NCBI RefSeq assembly: GCF_013112485.1
Contig: NZ_JABFHG010000015.1
Coordinates: forward strand, 55,351 to 119,350
Source of the DNA: Roseicella sp. DB1501
GTDB lineage: Bacteria > Pseudomonadota > Alphaproteobacteria > Acetobacterales > Acetobacteraceae
Direction: 5' to 3'
DNA length: 64,000 nucleotides
Shown: positions 44,080 to 52,490 of the stretch, in pieces
Position numbering within the stretch: the first letter of the stretch is position 1
Layout of the letters: each line of letters starts with the position of its first letter
Program-made: the position numbers and the translations under genes
Notes under the pieces: generated by a model
Seen by the model: only the letters and a program-made list of their open reading frames with translations
Told to the model about the DNA's origin: nothing
Databases searched by the model: none

Positions 44080-44457
44080 TCAGCCCTTCTGCACCGGACC
44101 GCCGGCCTCGACCCAGTCCTTGAAGCCGCCGAGGTTGCGGACATCGCCGTAGCCGAGCTCCTGCAGCACCTTGCCCGCCAGCGCGGCGCGGCCGCCCGAG
44201 GCGCAATAGGTGACCACCACCGGCTTGGCGAAGGCGGGATTGCGGTCCGGGCTCTCGGGATCGGCGCGGAATTCCAGCAGCCCGCGCGGGATCGGCAGGG
44301 CACCGGGGACGGTGCCGGAGGCGGCGAGCTCGGCCGGCTCGCGCAGGTCGATGAACACCGCCTCGCCCTTCGCGTGCAGCGCCTTGGCCTCCTCCGGGCT
44401 GATCCGCGGCACGGCGGCATTGGCTTCGGCGAGCATCTGCTTCACGGTGGTCGGCAT
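44080..44457 (-). CDS. Rhodanese-domain protein
   Basis: 125 aa single rhodanese domain. FIDLREPAELAASGTVPGALPIPRG is the conserved CH2A/B region, and the catalytic loop is TYCASGGRAALAG with the active Cys. The C-terminus is LGGFKDWVEAGGPVQKG. It probably carries sulfur as a cysteine persulfide. The next gene in the run begins 23 bases later. Confidence 0.92.
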   Translation of the reverse strand: MPTTVKQMLAEANAAVPRISPEEAKALHAKGEAVFIDLREPAELAASGTVPGALPIPRGLLEFRADPESPDRNPAFAKPVVVTYCASGGRAALAGKVLQELGYGDVRNLGGFKDWVEAGGPVQKG

Positions 44458-44523
44458 GGTCGTCTCCTCCTGCGTGGTGCGGGGAGCCTAGGGCTGATCC
44501 CGGCGGGGCGAAACCGCTTCCCG

Positions 44524-44928
44524 CTACAGCCGCCCCGCCGCATCGGCCAGCACCAGCCCGAGCAGTGCCGCCCCGCCGAGGCCGAGCAGGGCGAAGGTCA
44601 GCGCCATGCCCGCCACCCGCCAGCGCAGCGCCTCCGGCTCGCGGCTGATGCCGAAGGCATGCACCGCCCGGCCGGCGAGCAGCGCGGTGCCGAGCGCGTG
44701 CACGCCCCAGGGCGGCAGGCCCATCCCCTCCAGCAGCCCGAGCAGCAGCAGCCCGAGCGGCCCGTATTCCGCGCAATTGCCATGCGCCCGCACCGCCCGC
44801 TCGACCAGCCGGTGCGACGTGCCGAGCAGGATGCCATGGCGCTGCCGCAGCCGGATGACGCGGAGCGAGAGCAGCAGGAACAGCCAGGCCAGCAGCGCGG
44901 CGTAGAGCGAGGTGGCGGGCAGCGGCAT
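44524..44928 (-). CDS. MAPEG-family membrane protein
   Basis: 134 aa with four hydrophobic helices. VIRLRQRHGILLG and RAVRAHGNCAEYGPLGLLLLGLLEG are the family signature (the RA..N..E pattern of glutathione-binding MAPEG enzymes), and AVHAFGISREP precedes the last helix pair. Bacterial MAPEG proteins may have glutathione transferase or peroxidase activity. It sits 1 base downstream of the YbaK-like gene and is surely cotranscribed. Confidence 0.9.
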   Translation of the reverse strand: MPLPATSLYAALLAWLFLLLSLRVIRLRQRHGILLGTSHRLVERAVRAHGNCAEYGPLGLLLLGLLEGMGLPPWGVHALGTALLAGRAVHAFGISREPEALRWRVAGMALTFALLGLGGAALLGLVLADAAGRL

Positions 44929-44929
44929 C

Positions 44930-45418
44930 TCAACCCTCCGCCACCGCCGCGACCGTCCCGCCCGAGAGGCGCCGCAGTTCCTCCGGCGTGGTGCGGAAGA
45001 CATGCCGGGGCGAGCCGGCCGCGGCCCAGACCTCCGCATGCCGGAACAGCGCCTCGTCCAGCAGCGTCAGCGGCGGGATGCGGTGGGCGAGCGGCGCGAC
45101 GCCGCCGATGGCGAAGCCGGTGACCTCGCGCACCCAGCGTCCCTCGGCCTGCTCCAGCGCCAGGCCGAGCGCCGCCGAGGCCCGCGCCATGTCCACCCGG
45201 TGCGCGCCGCTCGCCACCACCAGCACCGGCCGCTCGCCCATGCCCGCCCCGGCCCGGAAGAGGATCGACTTGGCGATCTGCGCGATGTCGCAGCCGACCG
45301 CGGCGGCCGCCTCGGCGGCGCTGCGCGCGCTCTCCGGGACGGCGATGATGGTGTCGGGATGGCCGGCCGCCAGCAGCGCCGCCCGCACCCGTTCGACAGA
45401 GGACCCCGCCGCCGCCAT
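44930..45418 (-). CDS. YbaK/ProX-type aminoacyl-tRNA deacylase
   Basis: 162 aa. The YbaK fold is shown by CDIAQIAKSILFRAG (catalytic-region Lys), PVLVVASGAHRVDMARASAALG, VTGFAIGGVAPLAHR with the GxxP loop, and HVFRTTPEELRRLSGG. These free-standing editing proteins hydrolyse mischarged tRNA such as Cys-, Ala- or Ser-tRNA(Pro). The start has GGAGGGG just upstream, inside the 9-base gap to the divergent hemW start. First gene of a four-gene minus-strand operon. Confidence 0.9.
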   Translation of the reverse strand: MAAAGSSVERVRAALLAAGHPDTIIAVPESARSAAEAAAAVGCDIAQIAKSILFRAGAGMGERPVLVVASGAHRVDMARASAALGLALEQAEGRWVREVTGFAIGGVAPLAHRIPPLTLLDEALFRHAEVWAAAGSPRHVFRTTPEELRRLSGGTVAAVAEG

Positions 45419-45427
45419 ATCCCCTCC

Positions 45428-46606
45428 GTGACCGAACCCCTCGCCCTCTACATCCACTGGCCCTTCTGCGCCGCCAAGTGCCCCTATTGCGACTTCAACA
45501 GCCATGTGCGGGAGCGCATCGACCAGCCGCGCTGGCGCGACGCGCTGCGGCGGGAGCTGGCGCGGGAGGCGGGCCGGGCCAATGGCGCGACGGGCCGGCG
45601 GCCGCTGGCCTCGATCTTCTTCGGCGGCGGCACGCCGAGCCTGATGGAGCCCGAGACGGTGGCCGCGCTGATCGCCGATGCCAGGGCGCTGTTCGAGGCG
45701 CCGGAGGATGTCGAGATCACGCTGGAGGCCAACCCGACCAGCGTCGAGGCGGCGAAGCTGGCCGCGTTCCGCGCCGCCGGGGTGAACCGCCTCTCCCTCG
45801 GCGTGCAGTCGCTGGAGCCGGAGGCGCTGCGCTTCCTCGGCCGCCGGCACGACGTGGCGCAGGCCATCGCGGCGCTGGAGGCGGCGCGGGCGCTCTTTCC
45901 CCGCCTCTCCTTCGACCTGATCTATGCCAGGCCGGGCCAGGCCGAGGCCGCCTGGCGGGCCGAGCTGCGGCGCGCCCTGGCGCTGGCCGCCGACCATCTC
46001 TCGCTCTACCAGCTCACCATCGAGCCGGGGACGCGCTTCGCCACCGAATACGGCCGCGGCGCCTTCCGCCTGCCGGAGGAGGAAGAGGCCGCCCGGCTCT
46101 ATGCCGCGACGGCGGAGGAGGCGGCGGGCTTCGGCCTGCAGCCCTACGAGGTCTCCAACTACGCGAAGCCGGGGGCGGAGAGCCGGCACAACCTCGTCTA
46201 CTGGCGCTATGGCGACTATCTCGGCATCGGGCCGGGAGCGCATCAGCGGCTCGGCCTCGGCGGCGCCCTGCTCGCCGCCCGCCGCCACCGGGCGCCGGAG
46301 GAATGGCTGGCGCGGGTCGAGCGCGAGGGCCATGCGGTGACGGAGGAGCTGGCGCTGGACCCCGAGGAGCGGGCGCGCGAGGCGCTGCTGATGGGGCTGC
46401 GCCTAGCCGAGGGCATCGACCCGGCGCGGCTGCTGGCGCGCAGCGGGCGGACGCTGGCCGAGGCGGTGGACCCGGCGATGCTCGCCGCCTGCCTGGAGGA
46501 GGGCTACCTCGCCTGGACCGAGCCAGGGAGCGGGACCGGCCGGCTGGTGGCGACCGAGGAGGGGCGGCTGCGGCTGGATGCGATGCTGCCGGTGTTGCTG
46601 CGGTAG
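45428..46606 (+). CDS. hemW: Radical SAM heme chaperone HemW
   Basis: 392 aa from a GTG. The radical SAM cluster motif is HWPFCAAKCPYCDFNSH (CxxxCxxC), followed by FFGGGTPSLM, LGVQSLEPEALRFLGRRH and PYEVSNYAKPGAESRHNLVYWR, all diagnostic of HemW. Members bind heme and were formerly called oxygen-independent coproporphyrinogen oxidases. The start is 9 bases from the start of the divergent YbaK gene and has no Shine-Dalgarno, so its promoter must lie within that gene. A family 1 repeat abuts the stop codon. Confidence 0.92.
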   Translation: MTEPLALYIHWPFCAAKCPYCDFNSHVRERIDQPRWRDALRRELAREAGRANGATGRRPLASIFFGGGTPSLMEPETVAALIADARALFEAPEDVEITLEANPTSVEAAKLAAFRAAGVNRLSLGVQSLEPEALRFLGRRHDVAQAIAALEAARALFPRLSFDLIYARPGQAEAAWRAELRRALALAADHLSLYQLTIEPGTRFATEYGRGAFRLPEEEEAARLYAATAEEAAGFGLQPYEVSNYAKPGAESRHNLVYWRYGDYLGIGPGAHQRLGLGGALLAARRHRAPEEWLARVEREGHAVTEELALDPEERAREALLMGLRLAEGIDPARLLARSGRTLAEAVDPAMLAACLEEGYLAWTEPGSGTGRLVATEEGRLRLDAMLPVLLR

Positions 46607-46717
46607 ATCTCCCCACGACATGGCTGCGCGCCGTCGCGGGGGCCCCGTGATTCGCTTCTGATCGCAGGCGCATCACAGCCTGCCGCGGCCAAGCCGCGGC
46701 AGGGCAACGGGTGGCGC
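46607..46717 (+). repeat. Family 1 two-hairpin repeat, copy G
   Basis: Starts at the base after the hemW stop codon: CCCCACGACATGGCTGCGCG pairs through CGAC/GTCG and CCCC/GGGG. The middle carries GATTCGCTTCTGA, then hairpin CCTGCCGCGGC-CAA-GCCGCGGCAGG and GCAACGGG. The CGAC/GTCG pair replaces CGAAG/CTTCG of copies A and C, a compensated change. Confidence 0.9.
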
Positions 46718-46823
46718 CTGTTCGGGAGGGCGCGCCCGGGGAAAGGCCAGGGAAGGGCGCTTGCGCTTGCCGCCGATCCCTGCTGCGCTTCCCTCCGGCG
46801 CCACGGCGCGGGAGGAACCATCC

Positions 46824-48059
46824 ATGGCGACGGGAGCAACCCGGCGCGCCATCGTCATCGGCGGCTCGGTCGGCGGCCTCTTCGCCGCCAACCTGCTGCT
46901 GCGCCACGGCTGGGACGTCACGGTGCATGAGCGGGCGAGGCAGGGGCTGGACTCGCGCGGCACCGGCATCGCGCATCATGCCGAGACCCAGGCCATCATG
47001 GCCCTCGCCGGGGTGCGGGACGAGAACCCGCCCGGCGTCCACGTCCCCGGCCGCTGCGCCGTGGATGCGAGCGGCGCGGTGGTGGCGCGCGAGGCCTATC
47101 CGCAATACGTCACGGCCTGGGGGCGGATCTTCGCCCCGCTGCGCGCCGCCTTCCCCGCCGAGCGCTACCAGGCCGGGCAGGAGCTGGTCGGGCTGGCGCA
47201 GGACGCGGCCGGCGTCACCGCGCATTTCGCCGATGGCAGCAGCGCGACGGGCGAGCTGCTGGTCGGCGCCGACGGGCTGCGCTCCGCCGTCCGCGCCGCC
47301 GTCGCCCCCGCCGCGCAGCCGGTCTATGCCGGCTATGTCGGCTGGCGCGGACTGGTGGAGGAGGCGGAATTCTCCGCTGGCTTCGCCCGCATCTTCACCC
47401 AGTTCACCTTCGGCTTCCCGGGCAAGGGCGAGTTCATCGGCTATCCGGTGCCGGGCGCCGGCGACAGCGTGGCGCCGGGCGAGCGGCGCTACAATTTCCT
47501 CTGGTACTACCCGGTCGATGCCGGGGCGGCGCTGGACGACCTGCTGACCGATGCCGCCGGGCGGCGGCACCCCCTCGCCATCCCGCCGGCTCTGATCCGG
47601 CCGCAGCACATCGCCGCGCTGCAGGCCGATGCCGCCGCCCGCCTGCCCGCCCCCTATGCCGAGGCGCCGCGGCGCGCCCGGCAATTCCTGGTGCAGCCGA
47701 TCGTCGACCTGGAAAGCCCGGCGCTCGGCTTCGGCCGCGTCGCGCTGCTCGGCGATGCCGGCTTCACCGCCCGGCCGCATGTCGGCGTCGGCGTGCTGAA
47801 GGCGGCCGAGGACGCGCGGGCGCTGGCCGAGGCGCTGGCGGCCGAGCCCGACATCCCCGCCGCGCTGCGGCGCTACGGCGCCGCCCGCATCCCGCCCTCG
47901 CGCGCCGCCGTCGCGGTCAGCCGGCATCTCGGCGCCTTCATCGAGCGGCGGCTGCCGCGGCCGGAGGCGGACCCCTCGCTCGGCCTGACCCTGACGCGGC
48001 TGCTGGCGCTGAGCGGCCGGCCGGTCGCCGATCCCGCCGTCTGGTCGGGTGGGGGCTGA
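46824..48059 (+). CDS. FAD-dependent aromatic-ring monooxygenase
   Basis: 411 aa with GGAGG upstream. The FAD loop IVIGGSVGGLFAANLLLRHG is followed by GADGLRSAVRAAV and the second FAD motif GRVALLGDAGFTARPHVGVGV. GTGIAHHAETQ and the length fit the 2,6-dihydroxypyridine or 6-hydroxynicotinate-type hydroxylases. With the intradiol dioxygenase 260 bases downstream and an ABC importer beyond, it probably hydroxylates an aromatic or N-heterocyclic ring before cleavage. Exact substrate unknown. Confidence 0.88.
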   Translation: MATGATRRAIVIGGSVGGLFAANLLLRHGWDVTVHERARQGLDSRGTGIAHHAETQAIMALAGVRDENPPGVHVPGRCAVDASGAVVAREAYPQYVTAWGRIFAPLRAAFPAERYQAGQELVGLAQDAAGVTAHFADGSSATGELLVGADGLRSAVRAAVAPAAQPVYAGYVGWRGLVEEAEFSAGFARIFTQFTFGFPGKGEFIGYPVPGAGDSVAPGERRYNFLWYYPVDAGAALDDLLTDAAGRRHPLAIPPALIRPQHIAALQADAAARLPAPYAEAPRRARQFLVQPIVDLESPALGFGRVALLGDAGFTARPHVGVGVLKAAEDARALAEALAAEPDIPAALRRYGAARIPPSRAAVAVSRHLGAFIERRLPRPEADPSLGLTLTRLLALSGRPVADPAVWSGGG

Positions 48060-48115
48060 TACCGCCGGCATGACTGCTCCCTCCATGCCGAGCGCCCGAA
48101 CGGGCGCCGCCGGTC

Positions 48116-48189
48116 GCGCCCATTGGCGCGCCTCGCGGCGCGACGCGGCGTGGTCAAGGGTTGCGGAACAGCCCGCCCGGCGATTGAGG
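48116..48189. repeat. Family 3 intergenic repeat, copy 1
   Basis: Shares GCGCCCATTGGCGCG and GTTGCGGAACAGCCCGCCCG-GCG..TGAGG with the copy at 54058-54111 (GCGCCCAGTGGCGCG and GTTCGCGGAGCAAACCGCCC). The first block is itself a palindrome. Located between the monooxygenase and dioxygenase genes. Confidence 0.6.
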
Positions 48190-48318
48190 GGCCGGTGATA
48201 TAAGTTCGCGACGGGCACGCCGATGCGCATTGACCGCCGCGCGCCGCCCCAGCATCGTTGCCGGCAAGCCGCCAAGCGGCACCGGGGGCAGCCCCGGCAC
48301 AGGCAGGGAGTGAGCGGA

Positions 48319-49233
48319 ATGCCCGACCTCGACCGCATGGGCGTGACCGAGGAGGCCCTGGCGCAGATCGCGCGCATGCCCGATCCCCGGCAGCGCGAGA
48401 TCATGGCCGCCGCCATCCGCCACCTGCACGACTTCGCGCGGGAGGTGGAGCTGAAGCCGGAGGAATGGCTGGCCGGCATCGGCTTCCTCACCGCCGTTGG
48501 CCAGGCCTGCACGCCCTACCGGCAGGAGTTCATCCTGCTCTCCGACGTGCTCGGCCTCTCCCGCCTCGTCAACCTGATGCACGATGCCGAGGGGCGCGAG
48601 GCGGCGGGCACCGAGACCAGCCTGCTCGGCCCCTTCTTCCGCGAGAAGGCGCCGGAATTCGCCGCCGGCGAGAGCATCGCCGTGCATGCGACAAGTGGCG
48701 AGCCGCTGATCCTCTTCGGCGAGGTTACCGATGCCGAGGGACGGCCCGTCGCCGGCGCCGAGATCGACATCTGGCAGACCGACGCGCATGGCCTCTACGA
48801 CCTGCAGGCTAACGACCCGGAGGTGATGGACCTGCGCGGCCGCTACCGCACCGATGCGGCGGGGCGCTTCGACATGCGCACGGTGAAGCCGATCGGTTAT
48901 TCCATCCCGATGGACGGGCCGGTTGGGCGCATGGTGCGGCAGCAGAACCGGCACGGCATGCGGCCGGCGCATATCCACATCCTGGTGCAGGCGCCGGGCT
49001 ACCGCGAGCTGGTGACCGCGCTCTATCTCGGCGACGACCCCAATATCGACAGCGACACCGTCTTCGGCGTCTCCCGCTCGCTGGTGGTGACGCCGGAGCG
49101 CGGCCTGCCCGGCGCGCCGCGGCCCGACATCGCCGCGGTGCGCTACGATTTCCGCCTGTCGCGCCTGGCCGAGGGCGAGCGCGCCGGCCGGGTCGGCGCC
49201 GATCCGTCGAGCATCCTGCCGGCGGCGGAGTAG
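48319..49233 (+). CDS. Intradiol ring-cleavage dioxygenase (hydroxyquinol/catechol 1,2-dioxygenase type)
   Basis: 304 aa. An N-terminal helical dimerisation domain (residues about 1-100) precedes the beta-sandwich. The four non-heme iron ligands are visible: Tyr in DAHGLYDLQ, Tyr in GRYRTDAAGRF and two His in RPAHIHILVQAPGY. ETSLLGPFF is the family linker. It opens catechol or hydroxyquinol between the hydroxyls to give a muconate or maleylacetate. Placed between a flavin hydroxylase and an ABC uptake system, so part of an aromatic degradation unit. Confidence 0.93.
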   Translation: MPDLDRMGVTEEALAQIARMPDPRQREIMAAAIRHLHDFAREVELKPEEWLAGIGFLTAVGQACTPYRQEFILLSDVLGLSRLVNLMHDAEGREAAGTETSLLGPFFREKAPEFAAGESIAVHATSGEPLILFGEVTDAEGRPVAGAEIDIWQTDAHGLYDLQANDPEVMDLRGRYRTDAAGRFDMRTVKPIGYSIPMDGPVGRMVRQQNRHGMRPAHIHILVQAPGYRELVTALYLGDDPNIDSDTVFGVSRSLVVTPERGLPGAPRPDIAAVRYDFRLSRLAEGERAGRVGADPSSILPAAE

Positions 49234-49241
49234 GACGCATG

Positions 49242-49280
49242 CCAACGGACCGGTCCCCGACTGGTCCGGGGCCCGCGCCC
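49242..49280. repeat. Family 3 intergenic repeat, copy 2 (short)
   Basis: CAACGGACCGGTCCCCGACT followed by GGTCCGGGGCCCGCGCCC and GGCGGCTGAGG, matching 54013-54060 (CAACGGACCGGGCGCTTGAC, GGTCCGAGGCCCC, GGGGCCCGCGCCC). Sits between the dioxygenase and ABC binding-protein genes. The arms CGGACC and GGTCCG can pair. Confidence 0.6.
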
Positions 49281-49358
49281 GGCGGCTGAGGACATGGATG
49301 GGAAGCAGCGCCGAACCGCCACGACAGGGGGCGGACGGCCAGGGGGAGGAGAGGACGG

Positions 49359-50636
49359 ATGAGCGAGTTGACCCGCCGCGGCCTGGGGCGCACGGCCCTC
49401 GCCGGGGCGCTGACGACGGCGGCCGGTTCCGCCATCGCGCCTTGGCCGGCGCTCGGCCAGGGCGCCAACCCGATCCGCATCGGCTGCTCGATGTCGCTCT
49501 CGGGCGGGCTGGCCGCCAATGGCCGCTCGGCGCAGCTCGCGCAGCGCATCTGGGCGGAAGACGTGAACGCCAGGGGCGGGTTGCTCGGCCGGCCGGTGCA
49601 GCTCGTCAGCTATGACGACCAGTCCAACCCGGCGAATGTCCCGGCGCTCTATACGAAGCTCGTCGATGTGGACAAGGTCGATCTCGTCACCTCGCCCTAT
49701 GCCACGGCGATGATCGCGCCCTCCATGCCGGTCGTGATGCAGCGCGGTATGTGCTACGTGACGCTGTTCGGCGCCGGGGTGAACGAGCGGCTGAAATACG
49801 ACCGCTACTTCTCGATGAACGTCACCGGCGACGACATCAAGGGCCACTATGCCCGCGGCTTCCTGGAATGCACGAAGATGCTGCCGCATCCGGTGCGCAG
49901 CCTCTCCATCCTCGCGGTCGACAACGACTTCGCCCAGCGCGCCGCCGAGAGCGTGCGGGGCATGGCGCGCGAATACGGGCTGCGCATCGTCTACGACCGT
50001 TCCTACCCGCCGACCACGGTGGACTTCACGCCCACCATCCGCGCCATCCAGGCGCAGCGGCCGGATGTGGTGTTCTTCGCCTCCTACCCGCCGGATTCCA
50101 ACGGCATCCTGCGCGCGGTCAGCGAGCTGAAGCTGAGCGCGGCGCTGCTCGGCGGCGGCATGGTCGGGCCGCAGATCGCCGCCGTGCAGGCGCAGCTCGG
50201 CCCGATCCTGAACAACCTGGTGACCTGGGACGTCTATTCGCCCGAGCCCACCATGCAATTCCCCGGCGTGGTCGAGTTCCAGGAGAAGTACCGCGCCCGC
50301 GCCCCGGCCGAGCAGACCGATGTCCTGGGCAACTACCTGCAGCCCTATGCCTATGCGCAGATGCAGGTGATCGCGCAGTCCCTCGCCCGCATCGGGAAGA
50401 TCGACCAGGAGGCGCTGGCGAAGGACATGCACGCCAACGGCTTCGAGACCATCGTCGGGCCGATCCGCTTCAGCGCGCTCGGCGAATGGGCGGAGCCGCG
50501 CAACCTCTTCGTGCAGTTCCAGAACATCGCCGATGGCGACCTCGAGAAGTACAAGAAGCCGGGCGCCAAGGTGATCCTCTACCCGCCGGCCCTGAAATCC
50601 GGGGAGCTGAAATCGCCCTACGGCGCCCCGGCCTGA
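49359..50636 (+). CDS. Branched-chain-type ABC transporter substrate-binding protein
   Basis: 425 aa with a twin-arginine-like signal (TRRGLGRTALAGALTTAAG ... ALGQGA). The periplasmic ligand-binding fold follows: IRIGCSMSLSGGLAANGRSAQL, LLGRPVQLVSYDDQSNPAN, DKVDLVTSPYATAMIAPSMPV. LivK-type receptors also serve aromatic acids, amides and urea. It is the first of five genes with two permeases and two ATPases, transcribed together. Upstream ring-degrading enzymes suggest an aromatic ligand. Confidence 0.93.
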   Translation: MSELTRRGLGRTALAGALTTAAGSAIAPWPALGQGANPIRIGCSMSLSGGLAANGRSAQLAQRIWAEDVNARGGLLGRPVQLVSYDDQSNPANVPALYTKLVDVDKVDLVTSPYATAMIAPSMPVVMQRGMCYVTLFGAGVNERLKYDRYFSMNVTGDDIKGHYARGFLECTKMLPHPVRSLSILAVDNDFAQRAAESVRGMAREYGLRIVYDRSYPPTTVDFTPTIRAIQAQRPDVVFFASYPPDSNGILRAVSELKLSAALLGGGMVGPQIAAVQAQLGPILNNLVTWDVYSPEPTMQFPGVVEFQEKYRARAPAEQTDVLGNYLQPYAYAQMQVIAQSLARIGKIDQEALAKDMHANGFETIVGPIRFSALGEWAEPRNLFVQFQNIADGDLEKYKKPGAKVILYPPALKSGELKSPYGAPA

Positions 50637-50643
50637 GCCCGGC

Positions 50644-51525
50644 ATGGACCCGACGCTCTCGCTGCTGCTGAACGGCGTGGTCAGCGGGCTGCTGCTCGGC
50701 GGCCTCTACGCCGCCGCCGCCTCCGGCCTCGCCATCTCCTTCGGCATGCTCGACATCGTCAACATCGCGCATCCGGCGCTGATGGTGGCGGCGGGCATGT
50801 CGGTGGTGCTGCTCGGCACCGCGCTCGGGCTCGACCCGCTGCTGGTCGCGGTGCTGCAGGCGCCGGCCTTCTTCCTGCTCGGCACCCTGCTCTACCGCGC
50901 CTACCACCATTTCTTCGAGCGGCGCGGCGACGAGGCGTTGCAGGGCCTCGCCTTCTTCTTCGGCGTGATGTTCATCGTCGAGGTCGGGCTGGTGCTGCTG
51001 CTCGGGCCGGAGCAGCGCTTCCTCGATCCCGACTACGCCTTCGTCACCTGGCGGCTGGGGGAGGTGGACGTCCCGCTGCGCATGCTGGCGCCGGCGCTGC
51101 TGGCGCTCGCCGCCATCGCCGCGCTCTGGGTCTTCCTGCGGCGCAGCTTCACCGGCCTCGCCATCGCCGCCGTCGCCCAGGACCCGGAGGCACTGCGGCT
51201 GATGGCGGTGGATCCGGTGCGGATCAAGCGCATCGCCTTCGGCCTCTCCATCGCCCTCGCCTCCATCGCCGGCGGCGCGCTGGTGGTGGTGCAGCCGATC
51301 GAGCCGGCCTCGCACCAGGTCTTCATCGGCCGGGTCTTCGCCATCTGCATCATGGGCGGCATGGCGAGCCTGCCCGGCTGCGTCCTCGCCGCCTTCCTCT
51401 TCGGCGTGGTGGAGAACGTGACGGCGAGCTTCTACGGCCCCTCCTGGTCGCCCGCCGTCGCCTTCGGCTGGCTGCTGCTGGTGCTCGCCTTCCGGCCGCA
51501 GGGCCTGTTCGGCCGGCTGGCATGA
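50644..51525 (+). CDS. Branched-chain-type ABC transporter permease, LivH-like
   Basis: 293 aa with about eight hydrophobic segments. LLLNGVVSGLLLGGLYAAAASGLAISFGMLDIVNIAHPAL is the LivH start pattern, and AVAQDPEALRLMAVDPVRIKR is the EAA-type loop that contacts the ATPase. It begins 8 bases after the binding-protein gene and overlaps the LivM-like gene by four bases. Confidence 0.93.
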   Translation: MDPTLSLLLNGVVSGLLLGGLYAAAASGLAISFGMLDIVNIAHPALMVAAGMSVVLLGTALGLDPLLVAVLQAPAFFLLGTLLYRAYHHFFERRGDEALQGLAFFFGVMFIVEVGLVLLLGPEQRFLDPDYAFVTWRLGEVDVPLRMLAPALLALAAIAALWVFLRRSFTGLAIAAVAQDPEALRLMAVDPVRIKRIAFGLSIALASIAGGALVVVQPIEPASHQVFIGRVFAICIMGGMASLPGCVLAAFLFGVVENVTASFYGPSWSPAVAFGWLLLVLAFRPQGLFGRLA

Positions 51526-52490
51526 GCGCGACCGCCCTGCCTGCCCCGGCCGCCCCGGCCCGGCCGCGGCACCTCTCCTACTGGCTCGGCGCCGCGCTGC
51601 TGGCCGCGGCGCTGCTCGTCGCGCTGCGGCTGATCGGCAACGAATATGGCTGGTATGCCGGCTATTTCGTCTTGCAATACGTGGTACTGGCCGCGGCCTG
51701 GAACATCCTCGGCGGCTATGCGGGCTATGTGAATTTCGGCGCCGCCGGCTTCATGGCGACCGGCACCTACACCGCCGTCGTGCTCTACGAGGCGCTCGGC
51801 CTCGGCGTCATCCCCGGCATCCTCGGCGCCGCCGTCACCGCCGGTCTGCTCGGCCTCGGCACCGGCTATCTCACCCTGCGGCTGCGCGGCGTCTATTTCT
51901 CCATCGCCACCCTCTGCCTCGCCGTGGTGCTGCAGACGCTGGTGGTGAACTGGGACTATGTCGGCGGCTCGCGCGGCGCCTATGTGATCCGGCCGATGAC
52001 GATGCCGGGCTTCGTCAGCTATGGCGAGTACATCTTCGCCGTCATGCTGGCGCTCGCCGTCATCGCCGTCGGCATCGGGCGGACGGTGGAGCTGTCGCGG
52101 CTCGGCCGCGGCTTGCAGGCGATCCGCGACAACGAGCGGGCGGCGGAGGCGGTGGGCGTGCCGACGCTGCGCCTGAAGCTGATCGCCACCACCCTCTCCG
52201 GCGCGCTGATGGGCGTGGCCGGCGCGCCCCTGCCCTTCTATGCCGGCTACGTGAACCCCGACGGCGCCTTCAACCTCGCCTATGCGGTGAACACCATCGC
52301 CATGCCGCTGATCGGCGGCGCCGGCACCTGGCTCGGCCCGGTGATCGGCGCGGTGCTGCTGGCGACCCTGCAGCAGGCGGCGACGGTGACGATCTCCTCG
52401 GCGCTCAACCTCTGGATCGTCGGCTGGATGCTGGTGCTCTTCGTCGCGCTGGCGCCGCGCGGCATCCTCGGCTGGTTCCGCAAGCGATGA
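51522..52490 (+). CDS. Branched-chain-type ABC transporter permease, LivM-like
   Basis: 322 aa with an Ala/Pro-rich cytoplasmic N-terminus and about nine hydrophobic segments. NILGGYAGYVNFGAAGFMATGTY and the coupling loop GRGLQAIRDNERAAEAVGVPTLRLK are LivM signatures. It forms the second half of the membrane channel. The start and stop overlap its neighbours by four bases, indicating tight translational coupling. Confidence 0.93.
   Translation: MSATALPAPAAPARPRHLSYWLGAALLAAALLVALRLIGNEYGWYAGYFVLQYVVLAAAWNILGGYAGYVNFGAAGFMATGTYTAVVLYEALGLGVIPGILGAAVTAGLLGLGTGYLTLRLRGVYFSIATLCLAVVLQTLVVNWDYVGGSRGAYVIRPMTMPGFVSYGEYIFAVMLALAVIAVGIGRTVELSRLGRGLQAIRDNERAAEAVGVPTLRLKLIATTLSGALMGVAGAPLPFYAGYVNPDGAFNLAYAVNTIAMPLIGGAGTWLGPVIGAVLLATLQQAATVTISSALNLWIVGWMLVLFVALAPRGILGWFRKR

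Noticed and set aside
46014..48512. Long minus-strand frame over hemW and the monooxygenase
   Set aside because: Shadow of well-supported plus-strand genes.
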